DNA of 64,000 nucleotides. Source: Fructilactobacillus hinvesii (lineage in GTDB: Bacteria; Bacillota; Bacilli; Lactobacillales; Lactobacillaceae). Every line of letters begins with the position of its first letter. Positions within the stretch are counted from its first letter, which is position 1. The notes below the pieces were generated by a model that made no database searches, was not told the origin of the DNA, and worked only from the letters and a program-made list of their open reading frames with translations. Shown piece by piece: positions 32,604-41,782 of the stretch. The stretch is taken from contig NZ_CP097118.1 of the NCBI RefSeq assembly GCF_024029435.1, positions 62,001 to 126,000 on the forward strand, given 5' to 3'. Position numbers and translations under genes: made by a program.

Positions 32604-33824
32604 ATGACAGATACGCAGCAACCGCACGCTCCCATGACAGCCAATCAGAAATTAGTTTTATTTTCCGCTAGTTCTGGTTTTGGTCTGGAAAACATGGACG
32701 TGCTTTTTCTTTCCTTTACCCTGAGTTCCATCATTACCACTATGCACGTGTCACCTGGAGCAGCTGGGTTGATTGGAACCATTACCAACTGGGGGATGCT
32801 AATTGGTGGGATCTTGTTTGGAATGCTTGGTGATAAGTTGGGGCGGGTCAAAGTCTTTACCCATACCATCTTCGTCTTTGCTCTAGCAACCGCCCTAATG
32901 AGCATTGCCACTAACATCTATTGGATTTACCTTTTCCGGTTGCTTGCTGGAATTGGAGCCGGTGGTGAATACGGAATTGGGATTACTTTGATTGCGGAAG
33001 CTTTTCCCAAACGCAACCTCGGCAAGCTCTCCTCCATCGCTGCCATCGGGGGCCAAATTGGAGCAGTGGCAGCTGCCGTTTTAGCTGCCCTTGTGATTCC
33101 GCGGTTTGGCTGGCACGCTCTGTATCTCTTTGGCCTCTTACCAATTGCGCTGGTCTTTCTAGTACGGAGGAATTTAAAGGAATCACCTGCCTTTCTCGCC
33201 GAACACCAGCGCCAGACCATGTCGCCACTAACGGCCATTCACCGCTACATGTTTGCTAATGCCAAGACCACCTGGACGACGATCGGTCTCATGATTATGA
33301 CCACGGTTCAAATCGCTGGCTACTTTGGGTTAATGAACTGGTTACCAACGATTGTCCAAAAGCAAAGTCATCTTAACGTGGCGGGGTCTTCGTTATGGAT
33401 GCTAGCAACTATCGGAGGCATGAGCGTGGGAATGCTAACCTTTGGGACCTTCCTCGATTGGCTGGGTCCTCGGTTAGCCTTTGGCATTTTCTTACTGGCT
33501 TCGGCTGGACTAGTTTATAGTATTGCCCTCGCACACTCCACCGGTCTCTTGTTAATCATCGGGGCCATTGTTGGCTTCTTTTCCAACGGGATGTATGGTG
33601 GCTACGGAGCGGTTGTCAGTCAACTCTATCCAACGGCAGTCCGTTCCAGTGCCAACAATATTATTGTTGGGGTGGGGCGAGCCGTAGGGGGCATGTCTTC
33701 CCTAGTAATCGGATTATTAATGGAACACTTTAACTTAATCGTCGTCATGCTGTTCCTCTCGGTACTCTACCTGATTAGCTTCGTCACAATGCTGACCATT
33801 CCAGGGCTCAAACAAAAAGCTTAA
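32604..33824 (+). CDS. MFS transporter of the sugar/aromatic-acid symporter type
   Basis: 406 residues with twelve predicted helices. The loop 2-3 motif GMLGDKLGRVKV (about 74-85) is the MFS signature, RLLAGIGAGGEYGIG (about 113-127) resembles the helix 4 region of the aromatic acid:H+ symporter/NiaP group, and AEAFPKRNLGKLSSI follows. Substrate cannot be read; an organic acid or nucleobase-like compound is a fair guess from the family. A GGAGG site lies at about 32594. It is divergent from pyrF with a shared AT-rich promoter region, and ends at a bidirectional terminator. Confidence 0.85.
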   Translation: MTDTQQPHAPMTANQKLVLFSASSGFGLENMDVLFLSFTLSSIITTMHVSPGAAGLIGTITNWGMLIGGILFGMLGDKLGRVKVFTHTIFVFALATALMSIATNIYWIYLFRLLAGIGAGGEYGIGITLIAEAFPKRNLGKLSSIAAIGGQIGAVAAAVLAALVIPRFGWHALYLFGLLPIALVFLVRRNLKESPAFLAEHQRQTMSPLTAIHRYMFANAKTTWTTIGLMIMTTVQIAGYFGLMNWLPTIVQKQSHLNVAGSSLWMLATIGGMSVGMLTFGTFLDWLGPRLAFGIFLLASAGLVYSIALAHSTGLLLIIGAIVGFFSNGMYGGYGAVVSQLYPTAVRSSANNIIVGVGRAVGGMSSLVIGLLMEHFNLIVVMLFLSVLYLISFVTMLTIPGLKQKA

Positions 33825-33825
33825 A

Positions 33826-33857
33826 AAAAGGTCATCCCACACTGGAGATGGCCTTTT
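33826..33857. terminator. Bidirectional terminator between the MFS gene and the LOG-family gene
   Basis: AAAAGGTCATC pairs with GATGGCCTTTT with one mismatch across the loop; A-runs and T-runs flank it. It touches the stop codon of the convergent gene. Confidence 0.8.
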
Positions 33858-34425
33858 AATATTTTCGCACCGTGGGCGGTGTGTAGTTGTTAATAAAATC
33901 AGTAATTTGTGGGAGGGACTGGGCAAAACACAGTTTAGCTCGATCCGCGGCCGTTAAGAATTCGTTTTGCACCATGGCACTAATCATTTCCCGTAAAGGT
34001 GCGTAATAGTTGTTGACGTTATACAGAATGCAAGGGTTGGGATTGGCCCCGATTCTCGTCCAAGAATAGGCTTCCACAATTTCTTCCAGCGTCCCTGGTC
34101 CTCCCGGTAAGGCGATGCAAGCATCCGCCGCTTCCAACATCCGTTGCTTTCGCACGGACATATTCTGAACCACCTGCAAATTATGCAGGATTTTTAAGGC
34201 TGCTCCCCGCTCAACCAGTGCTCTGGGCATGATCCCCAGCACTTCCCCACCGTCATCTAACACGGTTTGGGCAAACAGACCCATCAGACCAACGCCACCT
34301 CCACCATAGACCAGGGTTAGCTTGTTTTTTACAAGCCAATGAGCCAATTCCACCGTGGTCGCTTGATATTCCGGTTGATTACCGGGGGCTGCCCCACAGT
34401 ACACCGCAACTGCTTTAATTTTCAT
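33856..34425 (-). CDS. LOG family protein (nucleoside 5'-monophosphate phosphoribohydrolase-like)
   Basis: 189 residues of the Rossmann-fold LOG family. VAVYCGAAPG (about 6-15) starts the fold, YGGGGVGLMG (about 40-49) follows, and the signature PGGPGTLEEI (about 107-116) holds the catalytic Glu. Plant and bacterial relatives split nucleoside monophosphates into base and ribose phosphate; in bacteria the role is probably nucleotide salvage or clean-up. It follows the APC permease gene by 30 bp on the same strand, likely co-transcribed, though no functional link is known. Confidence 0.9.
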   Translation of the reverse strand: MKIKAVAVYCGAAPGNQPEYQATTVELAHWLVKNKLTLVYGGGGVGLMGLFAQTVLDDGGEVLGIMPRALVERGAALKILHNLQVVQNMSVRKQRMLEAADACIALPGGPGTLEEIVEAYSWTRIGANPNPCILYNVNNYYAPLREMISAMVQNEFLTAADRAKLCFAQSLPQITDFINNYTPPTVRKY

Positions 34426-34455
34426 AATGGACGTCCTTTCCGGTCTCCCATGTGG

Positions 34456-35880
34456 TTAGCTCAGAGATAGCTGGCCGGTGGCAACCGTGACAACGGCTCC
34501 AACTGCCGCTAACGTAATCAAAAGCATTAACCCAATTTCTCGTTTCGATAAGTCCCGGTGCTGTTCTTTAGCAGCACGTATGTAGAAAACAAAGCCCAGT
34601 ACATACGCAATCGTACATAACCACAGATACTGCAAACCGGCCAAAGTAATCCCAATCACTTCAAAGCCCAAGGCCACCATGCCGGGAAGCATCAAGCCAA
34701 GCGAGCGCCGGTGCCATCCCACCTTCACCTGAAATGCTGCCACAAGGGCGTAACAAACCACAATTGCCGCCGTACACAAAGAAATGGCAAAGTTATAGGC
34801 TTGGGTGGAAAATAACAGTGAGATTAAAAAGAGTTGCAGGAGAATCTGAGTCATCCACAAAGCGTGCGCCGGTGAATTCTTCTGGTTCATCACCCCAAAC
34901 CAGTGGGGCAACAGTCCCTTCTCTGCCATCTGAGTGGTAGCCTCGACCGGCAACATCGTCCAGGATAACCACGCTCCCGTAATCGTGATGATTAAAGAGA
35001 TGCTTACCAGAGCACCCCCTACCGGACCAATCATATCCTGTACGACATAGGTAAGGGCAGGATTACTGACGTGGGCTAACTGAGCTTGGGTGAGATAACC
35101 ATACGGTAACATCGAAATCACCACGTTCAGCGTTAAAAGGGCTAAAAAACCGATGATGGTGGCTTTACTGGCATCCGAACGTTTCCGTGCCCGATCGGTC
35201 ATCATCGTGGCTCCCTCGATTCCAACAAACACCCACATCATGGTAATGATACACCCCTTGAGTTGGGTAAAAATTCCCTGCGCCGTGGCTGGGTAATAAC
35301 GGAAGTTCTGCGTAAAGTTGGCCCAGAAATGCGCCGTAAACACTCCGGTCTTAAACAGAACGATCCCCAGCAGGATAAAGGCGACCAGCGGAATTAGTTT
35401 TAAAATGGTAATAATTACATTAATTGAAGTGGCCAGCTCAATTCCATTAATTACTAATAAAGTGAGGGCCCAGGAAATACCGGAGGCCGTCACGACTGCC
35501 GCAACCGAATTGCCACTGCGAAAATTCGGTACAAAGTACCCAATCGCAGACATCATCATGGTGGCAAAAGCAACACTGCCGACCCAGGATGAGAGCCAGT
35601 AACCCCACCCAGACAGAAAACCAGCAAAATTACCAAATCCCGTTTGGGCGTACTCAACCATCCCGTTCAGCTCCGGCTGGGTTTCATTCAAGGACTTAAA
35701 ACTCCAGGTGAGTCCCAAAATTCCAATGCCAACAATCAACCAGGCTACCAAGGCGGGTCCTGGCGTCGAAACGGCTGCTAACTGAGCACTTGCGTTATAG
35801 ATACCGGCTCCAATCGCCGCACTAATCACCAACATGATGAGGCCGACGAGTGACACTCCGGGTTGTTTTTGTTTCAACAA
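34456..35880 (-). CDS. APC-family basic amino acid / ornithine-type antiporter
   Basis: 474 residues with about 12-13 membrane helices. The first helix carries VISAAIGAGIYNASAQLA (about 17-34), the unwound-helix substrate motif of APC carriers. The order and the motifs GYWLSSWVGSVAFATM and FVGIEGATMMTDRARKRSDA (about 218-237) place it with the ArcD/LysP-like APA group that exchanges arginine, ornithine or lysine. The exact amino acid is inferred, and no arc gene lies nearby. The LOG gene follows closely. A possible role is amino-acid exchange for energy or pH balance. Confidence 0.85.
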   Translation of the reverse strand: MLKQKQPGVSLVGLIMLVISAAIGAGIYNASAQLAAVSTPGPALVAWLIVGIGILGLTWSFKSLNETQPELNGMVEYAQTGFGNFAGFLSGWGYWLSSWVGSVAFATMMMSAIGYFVPNFRSGNSVAAVVTASGISWALTLLVINGIELATSINVIITILKLIPLVAFILLGIVLFKTGVFTAHFWANFTQNFRYYPATAQGIFTQLKGCIITMMWVFVGIEGATMMTDRARKRSDASKATIIGFLALLTLNVVISMLPYGYLTQAQLAHVSNPALTYVVQDMIGPVGGALVSISLIITITGAWLSWTMLPVEATTQMAEKGLLPHWFGVMNQKNSPAHALWMTQILLQLFLISLLFSTQAYNFAISLCTAAIVVCYALVAAFQVKVGWHRRSLGLMLPGMVALGFEVIGITLAGLQYLWLCTIAYVLGFVFYIRAAKEQHRDLSKREIGLMLLITLAAVGAVVTVATGQLSLS

Positions 35881-35982
35881 TTCCGCTTCCTTTCAAATTC
35901 GTAAAATTCAGAATAACCTTTATTATACCGAAGTTAGACCCGAGTTTAAAATAGGGAAACTTCAATCAATTTCTGCTTAACT

Positions 35983-36013
35983 AAAAAACGCTCCTCAATT
36001 GAGGAGCGTTTTT
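35983..36013 (-). terminator. Terminator after the first EamA gene
   Basis: A perfect stem AAAACGCTCCTC/GAGGAGCGTTTT with an AATT loop and T-run. It ends the EamA-small protein-EamA unit. Confidence 0.9.
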
Positions 36014-36015
36014 GC

Positions 36016-36945
36016 TTATTGCTGAATTCGATCTTCGTGTCGTTGTGTATATTGTAAAAGATAAATGGCGATAATTACCATGATGGCTCCCACCACTTCG
36101 GCTAAACTCAGTGCTTCTTTAAAGAAAATCACACTCAAAATGAAGGTCGATACGGGTTGTAAGGCATCCATCAAACTAATGTTTTCAGATGACGTAAACC
36201 GAGAAGCGTAGATTAAGGTGGAGAAGGTTAGTAACGTTCCAAAGAAGATAATTCCTAAGACTCCTAACACTGCACCTGCACTCAACGGCGGCACATTCTT
36301 CCACACCGGATGGTTTAGGTTAAAGGCCAAGCTGGCAATTAACGTTCCCCATCCCATCACCACGATGGGTGGATTAGTTTTACCTAGGGGACGAGGAAGC
36401 ACCACGTATAACGCCGCTGTCACTCCAGTTACTAATCCCCAGAGAAAGGAATCCAATGGAATGGATAACTGGCTCAAATCACCCTTAGTAATTGAAAGCA
36501 CTACCCCGATGATGGCAATCACAAAGACCACTAAATCCATCTTGACCGGTTTTCTGTGTTCAAAGATAAATCCCCCAATTACGATGAATAGGGGAGCGAG
36601 GTACTGCAAAATGGTCGTGGCAGCTGCATTCCCCGTTTGAATACTAACGTAGAAACTCCCCATGTTAGCCGCTAATCCAAATAATCCGTAACAGATTAAA
36701 ATTCCAATTGACTTCCAACTCTTAAAAATATCAAAAATTCGGCCCCGATAAATGATGGCACTGGCCAGAATTAAAATTAAGCCCGCCCCAGTTGTCCGCG
36801 CCGACAAAAACCAATCCGCCGGGATGGCTTCGTTTTGGGAAACAAACTGGGTAATGACTCCGGCAATTCCCCAGGAAACGGAGGCGAGTCCTGCCAGTAA
36901 AATTCCCTTCATGTTGTTGCTGAGTTTGCGATACCATGTAAACAT
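36016..36945 (-). CDS. EamA/DMT-family transporter, first copy
   Basis: 309 residues with ten predicted helices in two homologous halves, as in EamA (DMT) carriers. A start GILLAGLASVSWGIAGVITQFV leads into helix 1, and NAAATTILQYLAPLFIVIGG lies in helices 4-5. Substrates in this family are amino acids, nucleosides or other metabolites, usually exported. It is very similar to the carrier at 37287-38228 and less so to the one at 41765-42670. All three are on the minus strand, so this is a duplicated transporter cluster. Confidence 0.88.
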   Translation of the reverse strand: MFTWYRKLSNNMKGILLAGLASVSWGIAGVITQFVSQNEAIPADWFLSARTTGAGLILILASAIIYRGRIFDIFKSWKSIGILICYGLFGLAANMGSFYVSIQTGNAAATTILQYLAPLFIVIGGFIFEHRKPVKMDLVVFVIAIIGVVLSITKGDLSQLSIPLDSFLWGLVTGVTAALYVVLPRPLGKTNPPIVVMGWGTLIASLAFNLNHPVWKNVPPLSAGAVLGVLGIIFFGTLLTFSTLIYASRFTSSENISLMDALQPVSTFILSVIFFKEALSLAEVVGAIMVIIAIYLLQYTQRHEDRIQQ

Positions 36946-36965
36946 TCATTTTCCCCTTATCGTGT

Positions 36966-37283
36966 TTATAGTTCTTCTAGTTTGGTCTGAGCGCGTGCCA
37001 AGACCTCCGCGGAAACCGTTGCCGGTAAAAAGCGCGCCATCGGTTGATACTGATGTCGTTTTTTAAACGGCACGTCAGTGGCAGCCACAATGGCAATCCG
37101 CATGTGATTCTCAGTTATAAAAATCTGACCCAGACCCTGGTAGTGACCCTTGGTGTGTTTGCCAATCCGCCACTCATGAAGTTTAAACTGCCCAGTCTGA
37201 TCCGTTTTAATTTTGTACAGTCCGTTTTCCGTTTGCGCCACCGGCACACCCACGAAACGTAAAACCTTGTACTGTTGCGCCAT
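36966..37283 (-). CDS. Hypothetical protein, 105 aa, between two EamA genes
   Basis: The ATG at 37283 lies three bases after the stop of the upstream EamA gene, and the stop is 20 bp before the next one, so it is part of their transcript. The protein has a beta-rich look (VLRFVGVPVAQTENGLYKIK, then GQFKLHEWRIGKHTKGHY) and no signal peptide or membrane segment. The last 25 residues are helical. I do not recognise the family. Its fixed position between two paralogous carriers suggests a linked or regulatory role, which is inference. Confidence 0.7.
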   Translation of the reverse strand: MAQQYKVLRFVGVPVAQTENGLYKIKTDQTGQFKLHEWRIGKHTKGHYQGLGQIFITENHMRIAIVAATDVPFKKRHQYQPMARFLPATVSAEVLARAQTKLEEL

Positions 37284-37286
37284 AAT

Positions 37287-38228
37287 TTACTCCGTCATGC
37301 GGGCGGCTTGATCTGCCTTGCGCCGGTAATTTTGCAAAATATAGATGGCAATGATAACCAGAACGGAGCCCACGATTTCCATGAAACTAATCTGGGTGTG
37401 CAAGAAGATGATACTCAATGCAAAGGTCATCACGGGTTGCACCGCATCTACCAGACTGACGTCTTCTGAGCTGGCAAAGTGCATACTGTGCAATAAGCAG
37501 GCAAACGGTAGGACCGTTCCAAAGATCACAATGGCCGCGATCCCCAGAACACTCCCGGTCGTTAGGTGGGGCACGTTTTCCCAGACTGGTTGGTGCAGGT
37601 TAAAGAAGAAACCGGCAATCAACGTTCCCCAACCAAGCACCGTTAACGGTGAGTTCTTTTCCATTAAAGGCCGTGGAATCACCACGTAACAAGCGGCGGT
37701 AATCCCAGAGATAATTCCCCAAAATAACGAAACCGGGGGAATCGATAGTTGACTGATGTCTCCCTTGGTAATCGAGAGCACCACTCCAACCAAGGCGATT
37801 ACAAAGACCAAGATGTCCACCTTATTGGGGATTTTGTGCTTAAAGATGAAACCTCCCAACAAGATGAACAGCGGTGCCAGGTACTGCAAGATGGTTGCAG
37901 AAGCTGCATTTCCCGTTTGAACACTTAAAAAGAACGACAACAGGTTGGCACCTAGTCCTAAAATGGCATACCCAAAGATTAACAGGATCGAGTGAACGTC
38001 CCGGAAGACGCCAAAGATCTTGCCCCGGTATAAAATTGCACTGATAAACAGCAAAATCACTCCCGAAAAGAGCGTTCGCACCGACAAAAACCATGGCGCC
38101 GGGATGTTAGCGTTCTGCGAGACAAACTGGAGAATTGTTCCAGAAATCCCCCAAAAGGCGGACGCGAGGGTGGCCCAAAAGATTCCCTTCATAATGTTTT
38201 GGTGTTTTGCTTGTGGTTGTTTTTCCAT
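37287..38228 (-). CDS. EamA/DMT-family transporter, second copy
   Basis: 313 residues, ten helices, close relative of the carrier at 36016-36945 through the whole length (shared FVVFVIA-type and VLSITKGDLSQLSIP/VLSITKGDISQLSIP stretches). The N-terminus is slightly longer and starts MEKQPQAKH. It is the first gene of a three-gene unit: EamA, 105-aa protein, EamA. Tandem copies with a small gene trapped between suggest duplication and divergence, perhaps with a heteromeric or substrate-split function. Confidence 0.88.
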   Translation of the reverse strand: MEKQPQAKHQNIMKGIFWATLASAFWGISGTILQFVSQNANIPAPWFLSVRTLFSGVILLFISAILYRGKIFGVFRDVHSILLIFGYAILGLGANLLSFFLSVQTGNAASATILQYLAPLFILLGGFIFKHKIPNKVDILVFVIALVGVVLSITKGDISQLSIPPVSLFWGIISGITAACYVVIPRPLMEKNSPLTVLGWGTLIAGFFFNLHQPVWENVPHLTTGSVLGIAAIVIFGTVLPFACLLHSMHFASSEDVSLVDAVQPVMTFALSIIFLHTQISFMEIVGSVLVIIAIYILQNYRRKADQAARMTE

Positions 38229-38306
38229 GCTAATTCCCCTTCAACCTTAAAATTTCCAATACTTTTATCATACGCTTTTTTCGCCCAAATTGCTGGATTC
38301 ATTAGA

Positions 38307-38342
38307 CAAAAAATAAGCCCCGCCGAAGCAAGACTTATTTTT
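38307..38342 (-). terminator. Rho-independent terminator after the MMPL gene
   Basis: On the minus strand AAAATAAGTC pairs with GGGCTTATTTT (imperfect) around a TTCGGCG-type loop, with a T-run after it. Confidence 0.7.
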
Positions 38343-38344
38343 AG

Positions 38345-41038
38345 TTATTCTGCATCCGCTTCAGAAGTTTTCTGCTGCGAAGTAGGAGTTGGATACGTTA
38401 ATTTAACTGCTGCAGGCATCAGCACTGGCAGAATGATGACTAAGATCAAGAGCCCCACAATCACAGCAATGGCCACTTGAATCAGAGTCAAGACTCCAGA
38501 TGGAATCAAGGCCGCAAAGGTCCCACCTAAAATCAAGGCCGCCGAGAGCACTACGACCCCAATAAATTTCGAGGACTCAATGATCCGTTCAGCAGGACTA
38601 GCACCTGGAACCGTCTGGTACTTCCGCATCAAGAAGATGCTGTAGTCCACTCCAAGGGCAATGATCATGATGAAGGCAAAGAACGGTGTGTTCCAAGTCA
38701 ACATGGTCCGACCAAGAACTAACGTACTAATCCACCGGGTAATCATCAAGGAAGAGAAGTAAGCTAACAACAGCGTTCCTTCAATGTAAAGCGGTTGTAA
38801 GATGGACCGGGTTACAAAGATTAGCGCAACTAGGATTCCAACTAACATAATGACTGCCGTCCGGAAGAAGTCTCCAGATGCAATCGTTTGGGTATCAGAA
38901 ATCAAAGCACTTTGCCCGTTAACGGCAACCGTTGCCTTTGAAAGGTCACTCCCCTTCAGGTTTTGTTTAACCTGATTTTGAATGTCATTAACGGTCTTCA
39001 TGGCCTGGGCACTCGATGGGTTCTGGTTTAAGACGACCGTAATCTTCGTGATTTTTTCGTTTCCAGACAGGTAGTTATTGACCGCCTGCTTAAATTCGCC
39101 ACTGTTCAAGACTTGGTCGGGAATAAAGAAGGTTTGCCCGGCTGCCGAACCCTGAACGGAAGTCAGGTAGTCGTTGGCCTGCCCCACTCCACCAGAGATT
39201 TGGCTTAAGCCTTGTTGGGCCTTTTCGGTTTGGGCCTGGAGAGCTTTGAGTTGTTCTCCCAGCGTCTGGGCGTTGTTGCCAATGCTTTGCGTGTCGCTGG
39301 CAATTCCATTCAGTTGCCCGCTGACGTTACTTTGACTTGCTTGCGCCTGTTGCAAAGCTCCAGCAATGATTTGTAACTGCGCCTGGTTCAACGGTGAACC
39401 CATGGCCGTAGCTTTTTGCTGCATAGCAGCAACGACTTGGTCCCCAGTCATCTGGTTGCCTGCCGTCGACTGAATCGTTTGTAACTTTTGACCAATATCC
39501 TGAGCCGATTCGCCGATGGCCTTTAATTGGTCAGCGTTAAAGCCTTGACCACCACCCCCGGCTTGAATCTGTTGTAATCCTTGCCCGGCTTGGTTCATCT
39601 TCCCCGTCAGGGTTTGAAGTTGATCGTTAAGGTACAGTTGCTTGATTGGTTGCCCGCTGGGTTGGGTAACCGAAGCAACAGTAGCGACGTCCTTACGACT
39701 CCGCAACTGATTAGTAATCTCATCAATCTTCATTAAATCAGCCTGATTCTTCAACGAATGATCAGACTTAATGTAAATCGTGGACGGTTCAGCCGTCCCC
39801 TTCGTAAAGTGCTTTTCAACCACGTTCAGTCCTTGCTTAGACGGAATTTGATTGTTTAATTCTGCCGAAGTGTCATAACTCAGGTTACCGTGTCCAAAGA
39901 AAATTAATGGCAAGAGCACGACTAGTACAATCACTACGGCTGGCACCGCAAACTGAACGGAGCGCTTGGAAAGCCAACCCCAGAGTCGGCTGTTTTGCGC
40001 CTGGGCCCCCAAATTCTTGTTGGGCCAGTACATTTTTGGTCCCAATACGGCCATGAAGAATGGGTTCAAAGTCAAGAGCACGAGCAGTAACACGATGACT
40101 CCTACGGCCACCGCAAATCCAGACCGGTACACGGAGAACTTCGCTAACCCAAGGGCCGCAAATCCAATTAACACGGAAATTCCGCTATCTAGGATGGTTC
40201 GTCCCGCTACCTTCCGGGCTGCCACCGTAGCTTTAACTTGATCCATCCCCTTGGCCAAGTTTTCCTTAAACTGGTTATACAACAGGATGTTGTAGTCAGT
40301 CCCAATTCCAAACAAGACCACCACAATGAAAACCTGAGTAAAGTTTGAAAGTGGAAAGTTAAAGTATTTCACGAGGTTCATAACCACGCTGAGGGAGACA
40401 ATAAAGGAAACCCCCACGGTCAGTAAGGAAATCAACGGCACAATTGGGGACCGGAAGACGAGAATTAACACAATCAAAATGAAGATAGTGGCAATAATTT
40501 CAGTCTTCTTAATTCCCGATACCATTGAGAGCCGCATGTCATCGTTTAGGACGTCTGCTCCGGTTACATATGAGCGAACCCCACTAACCTTGCCGCCATC
40601 CTTCAGTTTTTGGTTCATCTTTTCAACCGAATCATGCTTCGAAACGTTGAGCTGGACGATTTCGGTTGATTTATCCTTCGACAGCAGCTGTTTCTTAGCT
40701 ACCGGCGTATTCGTAATCGACGTGACGCTCTTAATTCCGTAATCGTCAGATTTTTGTTCTAAATGATGCACTCGTTGGTCAATTCGTTGTTGTTGCCCCT
40801 TGGTAATTGGCTGATCGCCATTGTTATATACCAAGACCACCTGACGGGTGTTACTAATGTGGCGTCCCCAGTGCTTTTGCATGTTGCTAGCCACTTGACT
40901 CTGCATGTTCGCCGGGATCTTAGTTTGCCCCTTTTCGGCCTGCAAACTTCCCGTATTCGGAAGAAAGAGAACCGCAGCTAAGACAGCGATGAGCCACAGT
41001 AGCGCAATGCCACTGTATTTCTTAACAAACTTATTCAT
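38345..41038 (-). CDS. MMPL/RND-family membrane protein
   Basis: 897 residues. One N-terminal helix, a periplasm-facing-type soluble domain (about 35-170), six helices (about 175-380), a second large soluble domain (about 385-700) and six more helices (about 705-890) give the RND/MMPL plan. FGIGTDYNILLYNQF (about 245-259) and ALGVDYSIFLMRKYQ (about 795-809) are the paired helix 4 motifs with the proton-relay Asp. The second soluble domain is rich in Gln, Gly and Ala with heptad-like repeats (about 485-620), longer than usual. It likely exports lipids or amphiphiles. The start overlaps the end of the TetR gene by 8 bp. Confidence 0.9.
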   Translation of the reverse strand: MNKFVKKYSGIALLWLIAVLAAVLFLPNTGSLQAEKGQTKIPANMQSQVASNMQKHWGRHISNTRQVVLVYNNGDQPITKGQQQRIDQRVHHLEQKSDDYGIKSVTSITNTPVAKKQLLSKDKSTEIVQLNVSKHDSVEKMNQKLKDGGKVSGVRSYVTGADVLNDDMRLSMVSGIKKTEIIATIFILIVLILVFRSPIVPLISLLTVGVSFIVSLSVVMNLVKYFNFPLSNFTQVFIVVVLFGIGTDYNILLYNQFKENLAKGMDQVKATVAARKVAGRTILDSGISVLIGFAALGLAKFSVYRSGFAVAVGVIVLLLVLLTLNPFFMAVLGPKMYWPNKNLGAQAQNSRLWGWLSKRSVQFAVPAVVIVLVVLLPLIFFGHGNLSYDTSAELNNQIPSKQGLNVVEKHFTKGTAEPSTIYIKSDHSLKNQADLMKIDEITNQLRSRKDVATVASVTQPSGQPIKQLYLNDQLQTLTGKMNQAGQGLQQIQAGGGGQGFNADQLKAIGESAQDIGQKLQTIQSTAGNQMTGDQVVAAMQQKATAMGSPLNQAQLQIIAGALQQAQASQSNVSGQLNGIASDTQSIGNNAQTLGEQLKALQAQTEKAQQGLSQISGGVGQANDYLTSVQGSAAGQTFFIPDQVLNSGEFKQAVNNYLSGNEKITKITVVLNQNPSSAQAMKTVNDIQNQVKQNLKGSDLSKATVAVNGQSALISDTQTIASGDFFRTAVIMLVGILVALIFVTRSILQPLYIEGTLLLAYFSSLMITRWISTLVLGRTMLTWNTPFFAFIMIIALGVDYSIFLMRKYQTVPGASPAERIIESSKFIGVVVLSAALILGGTFAALIPSGVLTLIQVAIAVIVGLLILVIILPVLMPAAVKLTYPTPTSQQKTSEADAE

Positions 41039-41663
41039 CGTGAAGCTCCTCCTGTTGATTTTTTGTCAACGATAGTAGTTGAAATGGCGCCATTTGTTGC
41101 AAATTGGCAATGATCTCGGCCACCACGATTGGGGGCTCTGGGTGTGGTTTTTTAATCCAGTACACAATCACGCCCATGATTTCATCAATGATGAACTCCC
41201 GCACGTAGTCCAGGGGAATCGTCTTGGGTCCGTGCACGTGATTGCCAAACTGCGTTAATGCCGCATCCAAGTCAGCAAAAACCACTTGTTTAATCCGATT
41301 CAAAAAATACGGATCCCCTTGTTCACCCAGTAAAGCCGCAATTAAACGTTGATTGGCGTAAAAGTTTTTGAGCGTCTCTGTAATAAACGAGGCCGTGGTA
41401 GGCGCTGCTCCAACGAGCCATTTCATCGCATCCGGCATAATTTGATTTAAATCAGTCTGCAATTTTTGCAACAACTCATTTTCTAGTTGGTTGACTAAAT
41501 CGGCTTTATCCAGGTAGTGCGTATAAAATGTCCCCCGCCCAATTCCGGCGGTGCGGGTAATATCCGTCACGTTGAGATTTTGCAATCCCTTTTCATGGAT
41601 TAACTGAATCAATGCCTCCTGAATGTCAGCGACCGTACTGGTTTTACGCGTTTGTTTTGCCAT
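41031..41663 (-). CDS. TetR/AcrR-family regulator of the MMPL gene
   Basis: 210 residues with a TetR helix-turn-helix at about 10-55 (VADIQEALIQLIHEKGLQNL, then VTDITRTAGIGRGTFYTHYL). The ligand-binding half is generic. It is translated just ahead of, and overlaps by 8 bp, the MMPL gene, so it is probably the local repressor of the pump, responding to a transported compound. The ATG at 41663 follows GGGGGGACAGG; an in-frame GTG lies three bases earlier. No operator palindrome is obvious upstream. Confidence 0.88.
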   Translation of the reverse strand: MAKQTRKTSTVADIQEALIQLIHEKGLQNLNVTDITRTAGIGRGTFYTHYLDKADLVNQLENELLQKLQTDLNQIMPDAMKWLVGAAPTTASFITETLKNFYANQRLIAALLGEQGDPYFLNRIKQVVFADLDAALTQFGNHVHGPKTIPLDYVREFIIDEIMGVIVYWIKKPHPEPPIVVAEIIANLQQMAPFQLLSLTKNQQEELHDE

Positions 41664-41749
41664 CACCTGTCCCCCCTTTTTCCGTCATATCAAATTCCAT
41701 TTTACTCACTTTTGTTATCAAGTCAACACGGTGTTCAATTAATTTTTTT

Positions 41750-41782
41750 AAAAAAGCAACCTTCCTAAAAAGAAGATTGCTT
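41750..41782 (-). terminator. Terminator that includes the last codons of the third EamA gene
   Basis: On the minus strand AAGCAATCTTC and GAAGGTTGCTT pair with the stop codon in the loop, followed by a T-run. The 5' arm is inside the coding sequence. Confidence 0.85.
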
